33,600 bases of DNA from assembly GCA_017940185.1 (NCBI GenBank), contig JAGAZE010000048.1, positions 1-33,600 on the forward strand, read 5' to 3'. The DNA is from Bacteroidaceae bacterium. Its GTDB lineage: Bacteria; Bacteroidota; Bacteroidia; Bacteroidales; Bacteroidaceae. Positions 25,074 to 32,109 of the stretch are shown here, in pieces (positions within the stretch are counted from its first letter, which is position 1; the number at the start of each line of letters is the position of its first letter). The position numbers and the translations under genes were made by a program. Under the pieces are notes generated by a model that was not told where the DNA came from, searched no databases, and saw nothing but the letters and a program-made list of their open reading frames with translations.

Positions 25074-25625
25074 CTACTGCTTGGTGCGATAGTCGCACTG
25101 GTAGCGTCCGCTCTTGATGGCTTTCAGTTTGTTTTTTATGAGTTGCTTGCGCAGAGGTGAAATGTGATCGATGAAGAGGTGTGCGTCGAGGTGGTCGAAC
25201 TCGTGCTGCATGACGCGTGCCAGATAGCCTTCTATCCACTCGTCGTGCTGCTGCCACTGCTCGTCTTGCCATTGCACTCGTATGCGCTTGGGGCGTACCA
25301 CCTTCTCGTGTATGCCTGGCAGCGAGAGGCATCCTTCTTCCGAGGCATCGGTGTCGGTTTCGTCGCTGTCAACGATGTGGGGATTGATGTACACGCGGCG
25401 GAAACCTTTGTACTCAGGCAGGTCGTCGCTCAGGTCGTCAAGGTCGATCACCGCAAGGCGTATGCTCTTTCCCACCTGCGGCGCAGCCAGACCGATGCCA
25501 CCCGAGGCGGCAAGCGTCTCCCTCATGTTGTCGATGAGCTGTGGCAGATCGGGATAGGAATTGTCGATGTCGGCGGTTACCTTGCGAAGCACAGGATGAC
25601 CATATATATATATGGGTAGTATCAT
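25074..25625 (-). CDS. def: Peptide deformylase
   Basis: Removes the formyl group from the N-terminal Met of new proteins; metal enzyme of the cytoplasm. It has 183 residues. All three family motifs are present: GGIGLAAPQVG (42-52), EGCLSLPG (97-104, metal ligand C99) and HEFDHLDAHLF (141-151, ligands H141 and H145, catalytic E142). It starts 20 bp after ruvX and ends 51 bp before the TPR gene, a common Bacteroidales arrangement. Confidence 0.97.
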   Translation of the reverse strand: MILPIYIYGHPVLRKVTADIDNSYPDLPQLIDNMRETLAASGGIGLAAPQVGKSIRLAVIDLDDLSDDLPEYKGFRRVYINPHIVDSDETDTDASEEGCLSLPGIHEKVVRPKRIRVQWQDEQWQQHDEWIEGYLARVMQHEFDHLDAHLFIDHISPLRKQLIKNKLKAIKSGRYQCDYRTKQ

Positions 25626-25645
25626 GTCGGTGGTGAGTGTTGGTG

Positions 25646-26077
25646 TTATGTTGTGGTTTCGTGTCGTTGTCGGCTGTTGAGATAGTCTTCCAGCAGTATG
25701 GTGGCACTGATGCGGTCTACGAGTGCCTTGTTGCGTCGTGCCTTCTGCCGCAGTCCGCCATCAAGCATGGCTTTGTGTGCCAGCACCGATGTGAATCGCT
25801 CGTCGTAGAAGTGTATTGGTATGTCGGGATGCTTACGTTGCCACTGTCGTGCGAAAGCCTTCACACGCTGCATGTTTTCGCTGGGTGTGCCGTCGGCTTG
25901 CCGCGGTTCGCCCAACACGATGGCTTCTACGTGCTCGCCGGCCATGTATTGCTCAAGCCATGAAAGCAAAACGCTGGTCTCAACCGTCGCCAACCCTGTT
26001 GCTATAAGCTGTGAAGGGTCGGTGACGGCTAAGCCCGTGCGTCGTTGTCCGTAGTCAATGGCGATGATGCGTCCCAC
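25646..26077 (-). CDS. ruvX: RuvX/YqgF-family RNase H-like nuclease
   Basis: This protein of 143 residues has the usual length for the family, which has an RNase H fold and is linked to Holliday junction resolution and pre-16S rRNA processing. IIAIDYGQRRTGLAVTD (4-20) contains the first acidic residue D8. VLGEPRQADG stands for the usual GLP-x-x-x-G motif. FYDERFTS provides the conserved Glu and VDRISATILLEDYL the C-terminal Asp. The gene lies 14 bp after the SPOR lipoprotein gene and 20 bp before def. Confidence 0.94.
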   Translation of the reverse strand: MGRIIAIDYGQRRTGLAVTDPSQLIATGLATVETSVLLSWLEQYMAGEHVEAIVLGEPRQADGTPSENMQRVKAFARQWQRKHPDIPIHFYDERFTSVLAHKAMLDGGLRQKARRNKALVDRISATILLEDYLNSRQRHETTT

Positions 26078-26091
26078 CGGCTGCTACGGCA

Positions 26092-26589
26092 TTATTCGTT
26101 GTAGAGCAGCCATGCGTTGGGGTACTTGCTGCGCAGGCTGTCGCGGCTTCTCAGGGCATCGTCCTTGGTGTTGTGGGTGGAAGCCACTACACGGTACATC
26201 TGCTTGCCGGCGTCGAATGCTATTTGCGACTGATAACCTGCATTGCGCAGCTGGTTCATCATTCCTTCGGCATTGGCGCGCATGGAGAACGAACCCACTA
26301 CCACGCTGTAGGCACCCAGCCCGGAGCCGTTGACCACCGATACCTTTTCCTGACGCACATTCTCATTGTCGTTGTTGTCGGTCAGTGTGGTGGGCTCGTC
26401 GTATGTACGCGGTGTAATGGGAGTGACGGTGGGAGTCTCGGTCGTAATGGGGGTGTTGGTGGCAATAGTGGTGCCCTCCTGAGCCTTGGCCTTCTCGTAA
26501 GCTTTGCGGTAAGCACTCTCGCTGCTCTTGCAGCTTGTGAATGCAAGTGCCACACATGCGGCAGCACTCAGTAACATAATCTTCTTCAT
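26092..26589 (-). CDS. SPOR-domain lipoprotein
   Basis: From the ATG at 26589 the protein has 165 residues; the longer frame upstream would not have a signal sequence at its start. The lipobox is FTSC with lipidated C20. A low-complexity Thr/Pro/Asn linker (about 40-85) joins the anchor to a C-terminal SPOR domain (about 90-163: GAYSVVVGSFSMRANAEGMMNQLRNAGY ... YRVVASTHNTKDDALRSRDSL). SPOR domains bind peptidoglycan glycan strands stripped of stem peptides at division sites. It probably tethers the outer membrane to the septal wall. It is first in the ruvX-def-TPR unit. Confidence 0.92.
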   Translation of the reverse strand: MKKIMLLSAAACVALAFTSCKSSESAYRKAYEKAKAQEGTTIATNTPITTETPTVTPITPRTYDEPTTLTDNNDNENVRQEKVSVVNGSGLGAYSVVVGSFSMRANAEGMMNQLRNAGYQSQIAFDAGKQMYRVVASTHNTKDDALRSRDSLRSKYPNAWLLYNE

Positions 26590-26876
26590 AGTGTTGATAA
26601 GTATGACAATTATTAATTTGTTGCTGTTCTCTCTGTCTGTACGGTGCGCAGTAGCAGCTCTTGTTGCAGACAGTACACATTTCATCGTGCGAAGGTCGGA
26701 AAACAATTCGGATTGTACAAATAAATGGATTTAATGTTTGTTAAAATCAAAAACAATCTCTTCGCAGTGAAGAAAATGAGGAGGAATGTTGCACAATACA
26801 CACAGAAATATTTACCTTTGCCATGAAAGGAAGTAAACGCTAATCTATTGTTTCACCCTATAAATCTTACACACAA
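26590..26876. other. Divergent intergenic region between SPOR lipoprotein and YtxH-like gene
   Basis: No gene is seen in these 287 bp. The plus-strand promoter is at 26788-26820. For the minus strand the best candidate is TTTATTTG (26718-26725) with TTTG 22 nt upstream, two mismatches from consensus and so uncertain. The DNA between is A/T-rich, as expected of a two-way promoter region. Confidence 0.45.
26788..26820 (+). promoter_or_regulatory. Promoter of the YtxH cassette
   Basis: GTTG (26788-26791), 21-nt spacer, TACCTTTG (26813-26820) differs from the Bacteroidetes consensus at one base. The leader to the ATG at 26877 would be about 50 nt. Confidence 0.75.
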
Positions 26877-27089
26877 ATGAAATCAGCTGGTTACATTGGA
26901 GCTTTTCTTGGTGGTGCCATCGTAGGTACCGTGTTAGGTCTGTTGCTCGCTCCCGAAAAGGGCGCCGACACTCGCAATAAGATCACCGACACAGTGAAGG
27001 ACTTCTGCAAGAAGCACGACCTGAAGCTCAACCGCAAAGAGATGAGCGACTTGGTTGACGACCTTGAAGATGCCGTCGACGAGGCGTAA
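26877..27089 (+). CDS. YtxH-domain small membrane protein
   Basis: This protein has 70 residues. Residues 5-26 (GYIGAFLGGAIVGTVLGLLLAP) form a Gly/Ala-rich membrane helix followed by EKGADTRNKI, the PEKG-x-x-TR signature of YtxH-type proteins. The remaining tail is charged and helical (KDFCKKHDLKLNRKEMSDLVDDLEDAVDEA). YtxH proteins are stress-linked and of unknown biochemical role. First of three plus-strand genes, with its own promoter; a 12-bp hairpin separates it from the next gene. Confidence 0.88.
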   Translation: MKSAGYIGAFLGGAIVGTVLGLLLAPEKGADTRNKITDTVKDFCKKHDLKLNRKEMSDLVDDLEDAVDEA

Positions 27090-27098
27090 CACCGACAA

Positions 27099-27137
27099 AG
27101 GGGAGTGGCAGCATTATGGACTTGATGCCACTCCCCT
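27099..27137 (+). terminator. 12-bp hairpin between the YtxH-like and holin-like genes
   Basis: AGGGGAGTGGCA (27099-27110) and TGCCACTCCCCT (27126-27137) are exact complements with a 15-nt loop, followed by CATTCTTCTATTCTG. The tail is only moderately T-rich, so partial read-through into the next gene is likely. This could make the first gene more abundant than the next two. Confidence 0.65.
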
Positions 27138-27188
27138 CATTCTTCTATTCTGTCCGCTTCTTTCATCCATCATCAACGCTCCCCCGCT

Positions 27189-27539
27189 ATGTTCTCATCG
27201 CACGAAAATGTAGAAACACTGGCGCAACTCTTTGCCAAAGCCAAGGAGTATGCCAAGATGCAAGGCGAATACATCAAGCTTGACGTCGCCGAGAAAGGCG
27301 TGCGGTTACTCAAAGCCGTGGCGCTGTGTCTGGTAGTGATACTGCTGGCACTGCCCATACTGCTCTTCCTATCAATAGCACTAGCGCATGCCATAGCACC
27401 ATGGACAGGGCTGGTGGGTGCCTACGCCATCATCGCACTCTGCTACATCGCGGGGCTGCTCATAGTGTTTGCCAACCGCAAGCGATGGATAGAGCGCCCA
27501 CTTGTGCGCTTTCTCACATCTATGCTGCTCGGTGAATGA
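27189..27539 (+). CDS. Holin-X/phage-holin-superfamily-like small membrane protein
   Basis: This protein of 116 residues has an amphipathic N-terminus (NVETLAQLFAKAKEYAKMQGEYIKLDVAEKG), then two membrane helices (about 40-66 and 73-95) separated by HAIAPWTGLV, and ends KRWIERPLVRFLTSMLLGE. The layout fits the holin-X/DUF1469-like group that sits beside YtxH genes in Bacteroidetes. The name holin is only a family label; no phage genes are near. The start ATG is preceded by CTCCCCCGCT without an obvious ribosome binding site. Confidence 0.8.
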   Translation: MFSSHENVETLAQLFAKAKEYAKMQGEYIKLDVAEKGVRLLKAVALCLVVILLALPILLFLSIALAHAIAPWTGLVGAYAIIALCYIAGLLIVFANRKRWIERPLVRFLTSMLLGE

Positions 27540-27590
27540 GCACACTTAGTGTCTATACTGCTTCCGCATCACTCATCCACACGCCTTACC

Positions 27591-27899
27591 ATGCCGACAA
27601 CACCTATTCTCCCATCGCCCATCACCGACTTGGCCACCTTGCGCCAGCGTAAACTACAGTTGCGTCAACAGCTCAATGCCGCCTCCACCGACATGACTAA
27701 GGAGGTGCGCACGCTGTTTGCCCATGAAACTGGTGTGTCGCCTGTGCGACGCATGACAGGACTGGTGGCCAATGCCGGCACATCAATCGACATGGCACTG
27801 ATGATGTGGAGACTATACCGCAAACTCGCCCCTGCCAAGAAGGGCAAGAAGAAAAAGAAGAAGCCACAGCGGCGCTCATGGATGCTGTGGAAACGATAG
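27591..27899 (+). CDS. Small Lys-rich protein, third gene of the YtxH cassette
   Basis: This protein has 102 residues from the ATG at 27591; an in-frame GTG at 27549 is less likely. Residues about 14-50 look like a coiled helix (LATLRQRKLQLRQQLNAASTDM). A weakly hydrophobic stretch (MTGLVANAGTSIDMALMMWRLYRKL) follows, and the C-terminus is strongly basic (KKGKKKKKKPQRRS). I do not recognise a family. Its place 51 bp after the holin-like gene and before a terminator makes it the last gene of the cassette. Confidence 0.75.
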   Translation: MPTTPILPSPITDLATLRQRKLQLRQQLNAASTDMTKEVRTLFAHETGVSPVRRMTGLVANAGTSIDMALMMWRLYRKLAPAKKGKKKKKKPQRRSWMLWKR

Positions 27900-27947
27900 G
27901 TGCCCGATAGGGAACGTGGTATTTTTCAGCTCGCTGCCCTCGGTGCG

Positions 27948-27995
27948 TTGTCAGGCTCTGTCATCACTTGCGATGGCGGAGCCTGACAATTTTTG
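27948..27995 (+). terminator. Intrinsic terminator of the YtxH cassette
   Basis: TTGTCAGGCTC (27948-27958) pairs with GAGCCTGACAA (27979-27989), followed by five T and G. The A run is absent on the other side, so the direction is plus. It also faces the convergent GH92 gene. Confidence 0.85.
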
Positions 27996-28025
27996 ATATA
28001 TGCTACTGTTGGTATGTGCCGCTGT

Positions 28026-29165
28026 TCATTCCGCACTCTTCGGGCGGTGTGCGGCGGCAGAGCCGAAGGCACGGTTGGGCTTGGCCCCCATGCGCAGGCT
28101 GAGTTTGCCGCCGCGCATGATGTCGTCGTAGGTAAGGAAAGTGTAGGGATATGTCTTTCCGTTGAGCCGTGCCGACTGTATGTAGATATTGTAGGCATTG
28201 TTGGCAGGTGCCTCTATGATGAATGTCTTGCCCTGTGGCAGGCGTATGGTGGTGCGTGTGAAGAGCGGGCTGCCCATGACGAAGATGCCGTTGGAGGGGT
28301 TCACCTGGTAGAATCCCAACGCCGACAGTATGTGCCATGCCGACATCTGTCCGCAGTCTTCGTTGCCGCAGAGTCCGTCGGGTGCATCGGTGTAGAACAG
28401 TTGTTGTATCTGTCTCACGCGTTCGACTGTCTTCCATTGTGCTCCGGCGTAGGCGTACAGATAGGGCACGTGGTGGTTGGGCTCGTTGCCGTGGGCATAC
28501 TGCCCTATCATGCCCGACACATCGGGTGGTGCTCCCTCACCCAGGAATCCTTCTACGACGAACAGGCTGTCGAGGTTGGATATGAAAGCGTCGTCGATGC
28601 GTCGCAGGTAGGTCTCATAGGGCCGAGCACTGTTTCCGTTGTCGAGGTCGATGAGCAGTCGCGGTGTGGTGCCGTCGTGCGGATAGCTGTATTTGTGCAT
28701 CGCCACGCGCTCGGTGGCGGTCAGCTCCACGTGTACGCCGTTGGCGAGCTTCACGCCGTAGTAGCCGGGGCGTGCCGTCTCGTCGGCATGGGTGTAGCGT
28801 GTCGATGCGGAGGTGAGCGGGTCGGCCGCTTTGTCCTGCCGTGTGCGCAGCGCGCCGCTGTAGGGCATCAGACCCACGTCGCCAAGGTCGGCGCAGCCCG
28901 TACCGCTCAGGTGGGTATGGGTGAAACTTATCACCACGCTGTCGCTATAGTGATAGCCGGAGCACCAGTCCCAGCCCTGAAAGATGTTTTGCGGACCCAC
29001 CTGCACGGCGCCGAAGGGCACATTGGCACCTACAAACACATGGCCGTGGCCGCCCGAACCTATCATGGGGTCGACATATTGTGTATAGTCGGTCTGTGCT
29101 GATGCGGAGAGCGGGAGCATAGTCAGCACGCACAGCGAGGCAATGAGAAAGGGTCTGTGCAACAT
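28026..29165 (-). pseudogene. GH92 alpha-mannosidase-like protein with a large in-frame internal deletion
   Basis: The ATG at 29165 gives 379 residues, about half a normal GH92 (roughly 750). The signal peptide is residues 1-24 (ending SASAQ). The N-terminal domain begins normally (QYVDPMIGSGGHGHVFVGAN and FGAVQVGPQN, then FTHTHLSGTG) to LIDLDNGNSA (171-180). It then passes within about 20 residues to NLDSLFVVEGFLGEGAPPDVSG (from 197) and the C-terminal GH92 motifs GNEPNHH (216-222), DGLCGNEDCGQMSAW (263-277) and GFYQVNPSNG. About 370 residues between are missing, including much of the catalytic barrel. The reading frame is intact, so a truncated protein may be made, but mannosidase activity is unlikely. 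It has a near-consensus promoter. The family is certain; the status as pseudogene is inferred. Confidence 0.75.
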
Positions 29166-29196
29166 GAGCAAGATGTAAGGTGGTGAAACAATGCAA

Positions 29197-29227
29197 CAAA
29201 GATAGCCAAAAGCGGCATAATATCATA
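29197..29227 (-). promoter_or_regulatory. Promoter of the GH92-like gene
   Basis: TATG (29224-29227), 19-nt spacer, TATCTTTG (29197-29204) on the minus strand; one mismatch in the -33 box. Leader about 25-30 nt. Confidence 0.7.
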
Positions 29228-29328
29228 AGGTTGTGTTGCTTTTTTACTTGGTGCGGCATGATTGCCGATTGATATGTGGTCTCTGTAGGTCGCCTCTCGT
29301 CAGAAGGCCTTTGCGGACAAGCAACCGC

Positions 29329-29369
29329 AAAAAGCACATCGCCCCCTTCTCACGAAGGAGGGACGATGC
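29329..29369 (-). terminator. Terminator of the FISUMP-like gene
   Basis: On the minus strand the arm 29369-29354 (GCATCGTCCCTCCTTC) pairs with 29349-29334 over a 4-nt loop, with one wobble and a small bulge, then five T residues (plus-strand A at 29329-29333). A second 7-bp hairpin (TTTGCGG with CCGCAAA, 29310-29331) adjoins it. Confidence 0.75.
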
Positions 29370-29424
29370 TAAGAAACTAATAAAAAACATAAATAGATGT
29401 GTCTTTACGCTTGGCGAGGCGGCA

Positions 29425-30138
29425 TTACTTAAACCATGGAGTACCGTCAGGGCGGCAGCCGGCCACGCAGCCGAGCCAGCGGAAGGTGCCGTTGCCGCTC
29501 TCGACGCGCACTTCGTCACTGTAGCACTTCAGGCTGTACGCGGCCGTGTAGTAGTCGGGGTTCGGTGACGACGACCAGTAGTAGCAATACGTGCCTACAC
29601 TGCCCAACGTACCACGGCCGTAGTAGCCCAGAGCGGGTAGGAAGAAGTAGTCGGAAGTGTCAGAGGGACGTCCGGCGGCAGGAGTAGTGCTAAGAGTATT
29701 ATACCGCCCATTGCGCCAATCGGTGCCGTCGTAAGAACGGTAACGGACGAACACATTGGGCTGGGAGGACTGAATCTCGCTGATGATAACCTCCTTCTTC
29801 TTCAACCACAGCCCGCCGCGCTGCTTCACGCCGCCGAGGCTCCATTCCGTAGTGCCGTCGAAGTGGGGATCGCCGTATTGGATGTACCAAGTCAAGTCAT
29901 TCACATTGGGCATGTCCTTGGCAGAGTTGGTGGCGGCATATTCAATGGGGTTGCTATAACCCATGGGGATATTGGTGTCGTTGTGCCAGCCGCCAGTCTG
30001 ACCCGACAGGGCAAGAAAGGCACTGACCATGGAGACGGAAAGCACCTCGATGCAGGGAGACTCGTAGACACGATGGGCAATGACAGGCTCCTCGGAGCGT
30101 GCGCAAGGAGCAGTACATGGTGTGTTGTGATGTTCCAT
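29425..30138 (-). CDS. FISUMP/C-type-lectin-like protein of unknown function
   Basis: This protein has 237 residues. The N-terminus has no normal signal peptide but carries YESPCIEVLSVSM ... LALSG, the Y-x-x-P-x-IEVL ... SG pattern common at the start of small Bacteroidales surface proteins. The C-terminal half (FFLPALGYYGRGTLGSVG, then YCYYWSSSPNP, ending FRWLGCVAGCRP) resembles the FISUMP domain, a C-type-lectin-like fold: LPA-x-GY, SVG-x-YWSSS and a terminal R-x-x-x-C-V. It may bind a ligand or act at the surface; I do not know the function. A terminator follows at 29329-29369. No consensus promoter is seen upstream. Confidence is high that it is a gene, moderate for the domain. Confidence 0.75.
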   Translation of the reverse strand: MEHHNTPCTAPCARSEEPVIAHRVYESPCIEVLSVSMVSAFLALSGQTGGWHNDTNIPMGYSNPIEYAATNSAKDMPNVNDLTWYIQYGDPHFDGTTEWSLGGVKQRGGLWLKKKEVIISEIQSSQPNVFVRYRSYDGTDWRNGRYNTLSTTPAAGRPSDTSDYFFLPALGYYGRGTLGSVGTYCYYWSSSPNPDYYTAAYSLKCYSDEVRVESGNGTFRWLGCVAGCRPDGTPWFK

Positions 30139-30528
30139 ATTATAATATTGTGTGTTGTTGTTGTTCTTGTTCTGCTGTGTTTCTTATTAACGTCTTTCAA
30201 ATCTTCGTACACTTCAGAAGACCTCTTCGTGCATCTTTATATTGCCACAGTGCCCTTTGTGGTGAACACGCACACAAAAAAGCCCACACGGAATGTTCAT
30301 CCATGCGGACACAACACCTCGTTAGCGGAGCTTGCGCACAACGCCAATGAGTCAATCCGACGTTAATATTTCTTAAATATGATAGGGGGGTAAATAAACT
30401 TTAAAACAACATGATCAGCATGCTGCTTCGCAGGTATGGAAAGAAGGCAGAAATGATTCGGTTGTTTCAAGACAATGGAGAAAGCGACGCTATCGTGGAA
30501 CGTTCGGAGTTATAAGTGTCTTGATGTG
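30139..30528. other. Intergenic region between FISUMP-like gene and tRNA-Pro
   Basis: This 390-bp stretch has no gene with good support. The minus strand upstream of the FISUMP-like ATG has an AAC-type trinucleotide run. A partly paired inverted repeat (CTCGTTAGCG near 30318 with CGCCAATGAG near 30340) and an A/T-rich part with six G (30375-30380) follow. A 34-codon ORF on the plus strand (30411-30515) is listed separately. Confidence 0.4.
30411..30515 (+). CDS. Possible 34-residue small ORF
   Basis: ATG at 30411 to TAA at 30515 encodes a basic-then-acidic peptide starting MISMLLRRYGKKAEMIRLF and ending AIVERSEL. The ATG is preceded by A-rich TTTAAAACAAC, the usual Bacteroidetes start context. 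I do not recognise it and see no consensus promoter. It may be a remnant of a longer gene or chance. Confidence 0.25.
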   Translation: MISMLLRRYGKKAEMIRLFQDNGESDAIVERSEL

Positions 30529-30602
30529 TCGGGATGACAGGATTCGAACCTGCGACACCCTGGTCCCAAACCAGGTGCGCTACCGGACTGCGCTACATCC
30601 CG
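30529..30602 (-). tRNA. tRNA-Pro (anticodon TGG)
   Basis: On the minus strand the acceptor CGGGATG (30602-30596) pairs fully with CATCCCG (30536-30530), with an A discriminator at 30529. The anticodon arm is CCTGG-TTTGGGA-CCAGG, giving anticodon TGG. The T arm GCAGG-TTCGAAT-CCTGT is standard. CCA is not encoded. No own promoter box is seen, so it may be processed from the serine palmitoyltransferase transcript 63 bp upstream. Confidence 0.96.
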
Positions 30603-30665
30603 ATAATAGGGTGTGTGTGTAGGGTGCTGTATGTGGGGTGGGGGAGTGGGCAAACAGCGAAGTGT

Positions 30666-31937
30666 TCAGATGGTGGGGTGCAACGGAATGTCTTGCTCTT
30701 GGAACACTTTTTTGAGTATCTGCACTCCTCTTTCTACCTGCTCTTCGGTGTGTGTGGCCATCAGTGCAAAGCGCACCAAGGTGTCTTCAGGAGCACATGC
30801 CGGCGGAATGACGGGGTTGATGAACACGCCCTCTTCGAATGCCAGACTCGTCACGTTGAAAGTCTTGTCCATATCGCGCACGTAAAGCGGAATGATGGGA
30901 CTCTGCGTGTCGCCTATCTCGAAGCCTTCTTCGCGGAAGCGCTTCAGGGCATAGTTGGTCACCTTCCACAATTTCTCCATGCGCTCTGGCTCGGCTCGCA
31001 TAATGTGGAGAGCCTCCATGGCTGCTGCCGTGGCAGCGGGTGTGTTGGATGCCGAGAAGATGTAGGTGCGGCAGAAGTGGCGCAGGTAGTTGATGGTGTC
31101 GGCGTCGGAAGCTATGAATCCGCCGATGCTGGCCAAGCTCTTACTGAAGGTGCCCATCACGAGGTCTACCTCGTCGAGCAGCCCGAAGTGGTCGCACACG
31201 CCGCGTCCTTCGCTGCCGAAGACACCCAGGCCGTGCGCCTCGTCGACCATCACGGTGGCGTTGTACTTCTTCTTCAGACGTATTATCTCCGGCAGGTTGC
31301 ACAGGTCGCCTTCCATGGAGAACACGCCGTCGACCACGATGAGCTTGATGGCGTCTTCACGGCAACGCTGCAGCTGTTTCTCCAGGTCGTCCATGTCGTT
31401 GTGACGATATTTCAGCTGTTTAGCGAAGGAGAGTCGGCGTCCGTCGACTATCGAGGCGTGGTCGCGCTCGTCGCAGATGATGTAGTCGTCCTTGCCTACG
31501 ATCACTGCCAGCACGCCAGAGTTGACAAAGAATCCCGTAGAGAAACAGAGGGCATCGTCTTTGCGCTCAAAGGCTGCGAGTTCCTTCTCCAATTGCACGT
31601 GTATGTCGAGCGTGCCATTGAGGAAGCGGCTTCCGGCGCATCCCGAACCATACTTGTCGAGTGCGGCTTTGGCAGCATCGATGATGCGCTGATCGCCAGG
31701 CAGACCCGTGTAGGCATTGGAGCCGAACATCAGTACTTTGTGTCCGTCCATCTCCACTTCGGTGCCCTGCTTGCCGCTGATGGCACGGAAATAGGGATAT
31801 ACACCCAGTTCCATGTAGTGCTGGGGTACGCGATATTGGCTAAGTCGTTGTTGTAGAGGTCCCATGGGCGTCATTCGTGGTGTGCTATTGCAATACATCA
31901 CGCCTATGCGCAACACCAAGCGTGAGAGGAGTTCCAT
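30666..31937 (-). CDS. spt: Serine palmitoyltransferase (Bacteroides type)
   Basis: A PLP enzyme of the alpha-oxoamine synthase family; the Bacteroides form condenses serine with a fatty acyl-CoA or acyl-carrier to start sphingolipid synthesis. From the ATG at 31937 there are 423 residues. The family body runs from LQQRLSQYRVPQHYMELGVYPYF; an ATG at 31865 (399 residues) matches homologues better, but the promoter box at 31961 lies so near the first ATG that the longer form is possible. H160 (CDERDHAS) stacks on PLP, D232 and H235 (VDEAHGLG) bind it, and K266 (GTFSKSLAS) forms the Schiff base. MFGSNAYTGL and GSGCAGSRFLNGT are family landmarks. KBL or AONS is a less likely alternative. It is divergent from a lipid kinase. 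Confidence 0.87.
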   Translation of the reverse strand: MELLSRLVLRIGVMYCNSTPRMTPMGPLQQRLSQYRVPQHYMELGVYPYFRAISGKQGTEVEMDGHKVLMFGSNAYTGLPGDQRIIDAAKAALDKYGSGCAGSRFLNGTLDIHVQLEKELAAFERKDDALCFSTGFFVNSGVLAVIVGKDDYIICDERDHASIVDGRRLSFAKQLKYRHNDMDDLEKQLQRCREDAIKLIVVDGVFSMEGDLCNLPEIIRLKKKYNATVMVDEAHGLGVFGSEGRGVCDHFGLLDEVDLVMGTFSKSLASIGGFIASDADTINYLRHFCRTYIFSASNTPAATAAAMEALHIMRAEPERMEKLWKVTNYALKRFREEGFEIGDTQSPIIPLYVRDMDKTFNVTSLAFEEGVFINPVIPPACAPEDTLVRFALMATHTEEQVERGVQILKKVFQEQDIPLHPTI

Positions 31938-31960
31938 AGCATAGTCGTAAGTATCGGCTG

Positions 31961-31968
31961 CAAAGGTA
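31961..31968 (-). promoter_or_regulatory. -7 box of the serine palmitoyltransferase gene
   Basis: TACCTTTG on the minus strand, 23 nt before the first ATG (31937). No clear TTTG box lies at the usual distance. Confidence 0.6.
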
Positions 31969-32065
31969 TATATTCTATTCTATTCCAACCACCATTTTCT
32001 TTGAAAAAGTTTTATCCGACTATTTTTTTCCTTACTCCCATCATGTTTTTCCCATTCATTATCGC

Positions 32066-32073
32066 TACCTTTG
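32066..32073 (+). promoter_or_regulatory. -7 box of the lipid kinase gene
   Basis: TACCTTTG on the plus strand, 36 nt before the ATG at 32110 and divergent from the box of the serine palmitoyltransferase gene about 100 bp away. The -33 region has no TTTG. Confidence 0.6.
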
Positions 32074-32109
32074 CCACACATCTATTTGTTTTTCCTTCAT
32101 CTCTGCTAT

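Noticed and set aside
27189-27899. Prophage lysis genes
   Set aside because: The holin-like name is only a family label; no lysin, capsid, integrase or att sites are present, and the neighbours are housekeeping genes.
27993-29102. 369-codon plus-strand frame
   Set aside because: Antisense to the GH92-like gene; Val/Gly/Cys-rich shadow composition.
29425-30138. Target protein of a diversity-generating retroelement
   Set aside because: The C-type-lectin-like fold fits, but there is no matching template repeat or reverse transcriptase nearby, and the intron at the left edge is unrelated and 29 kb away.
30534-31856. 440-codon plus-strand frame
   Set aside because: Antisense to serine palmitoyltransferase and starts inside tRNA-Pro.
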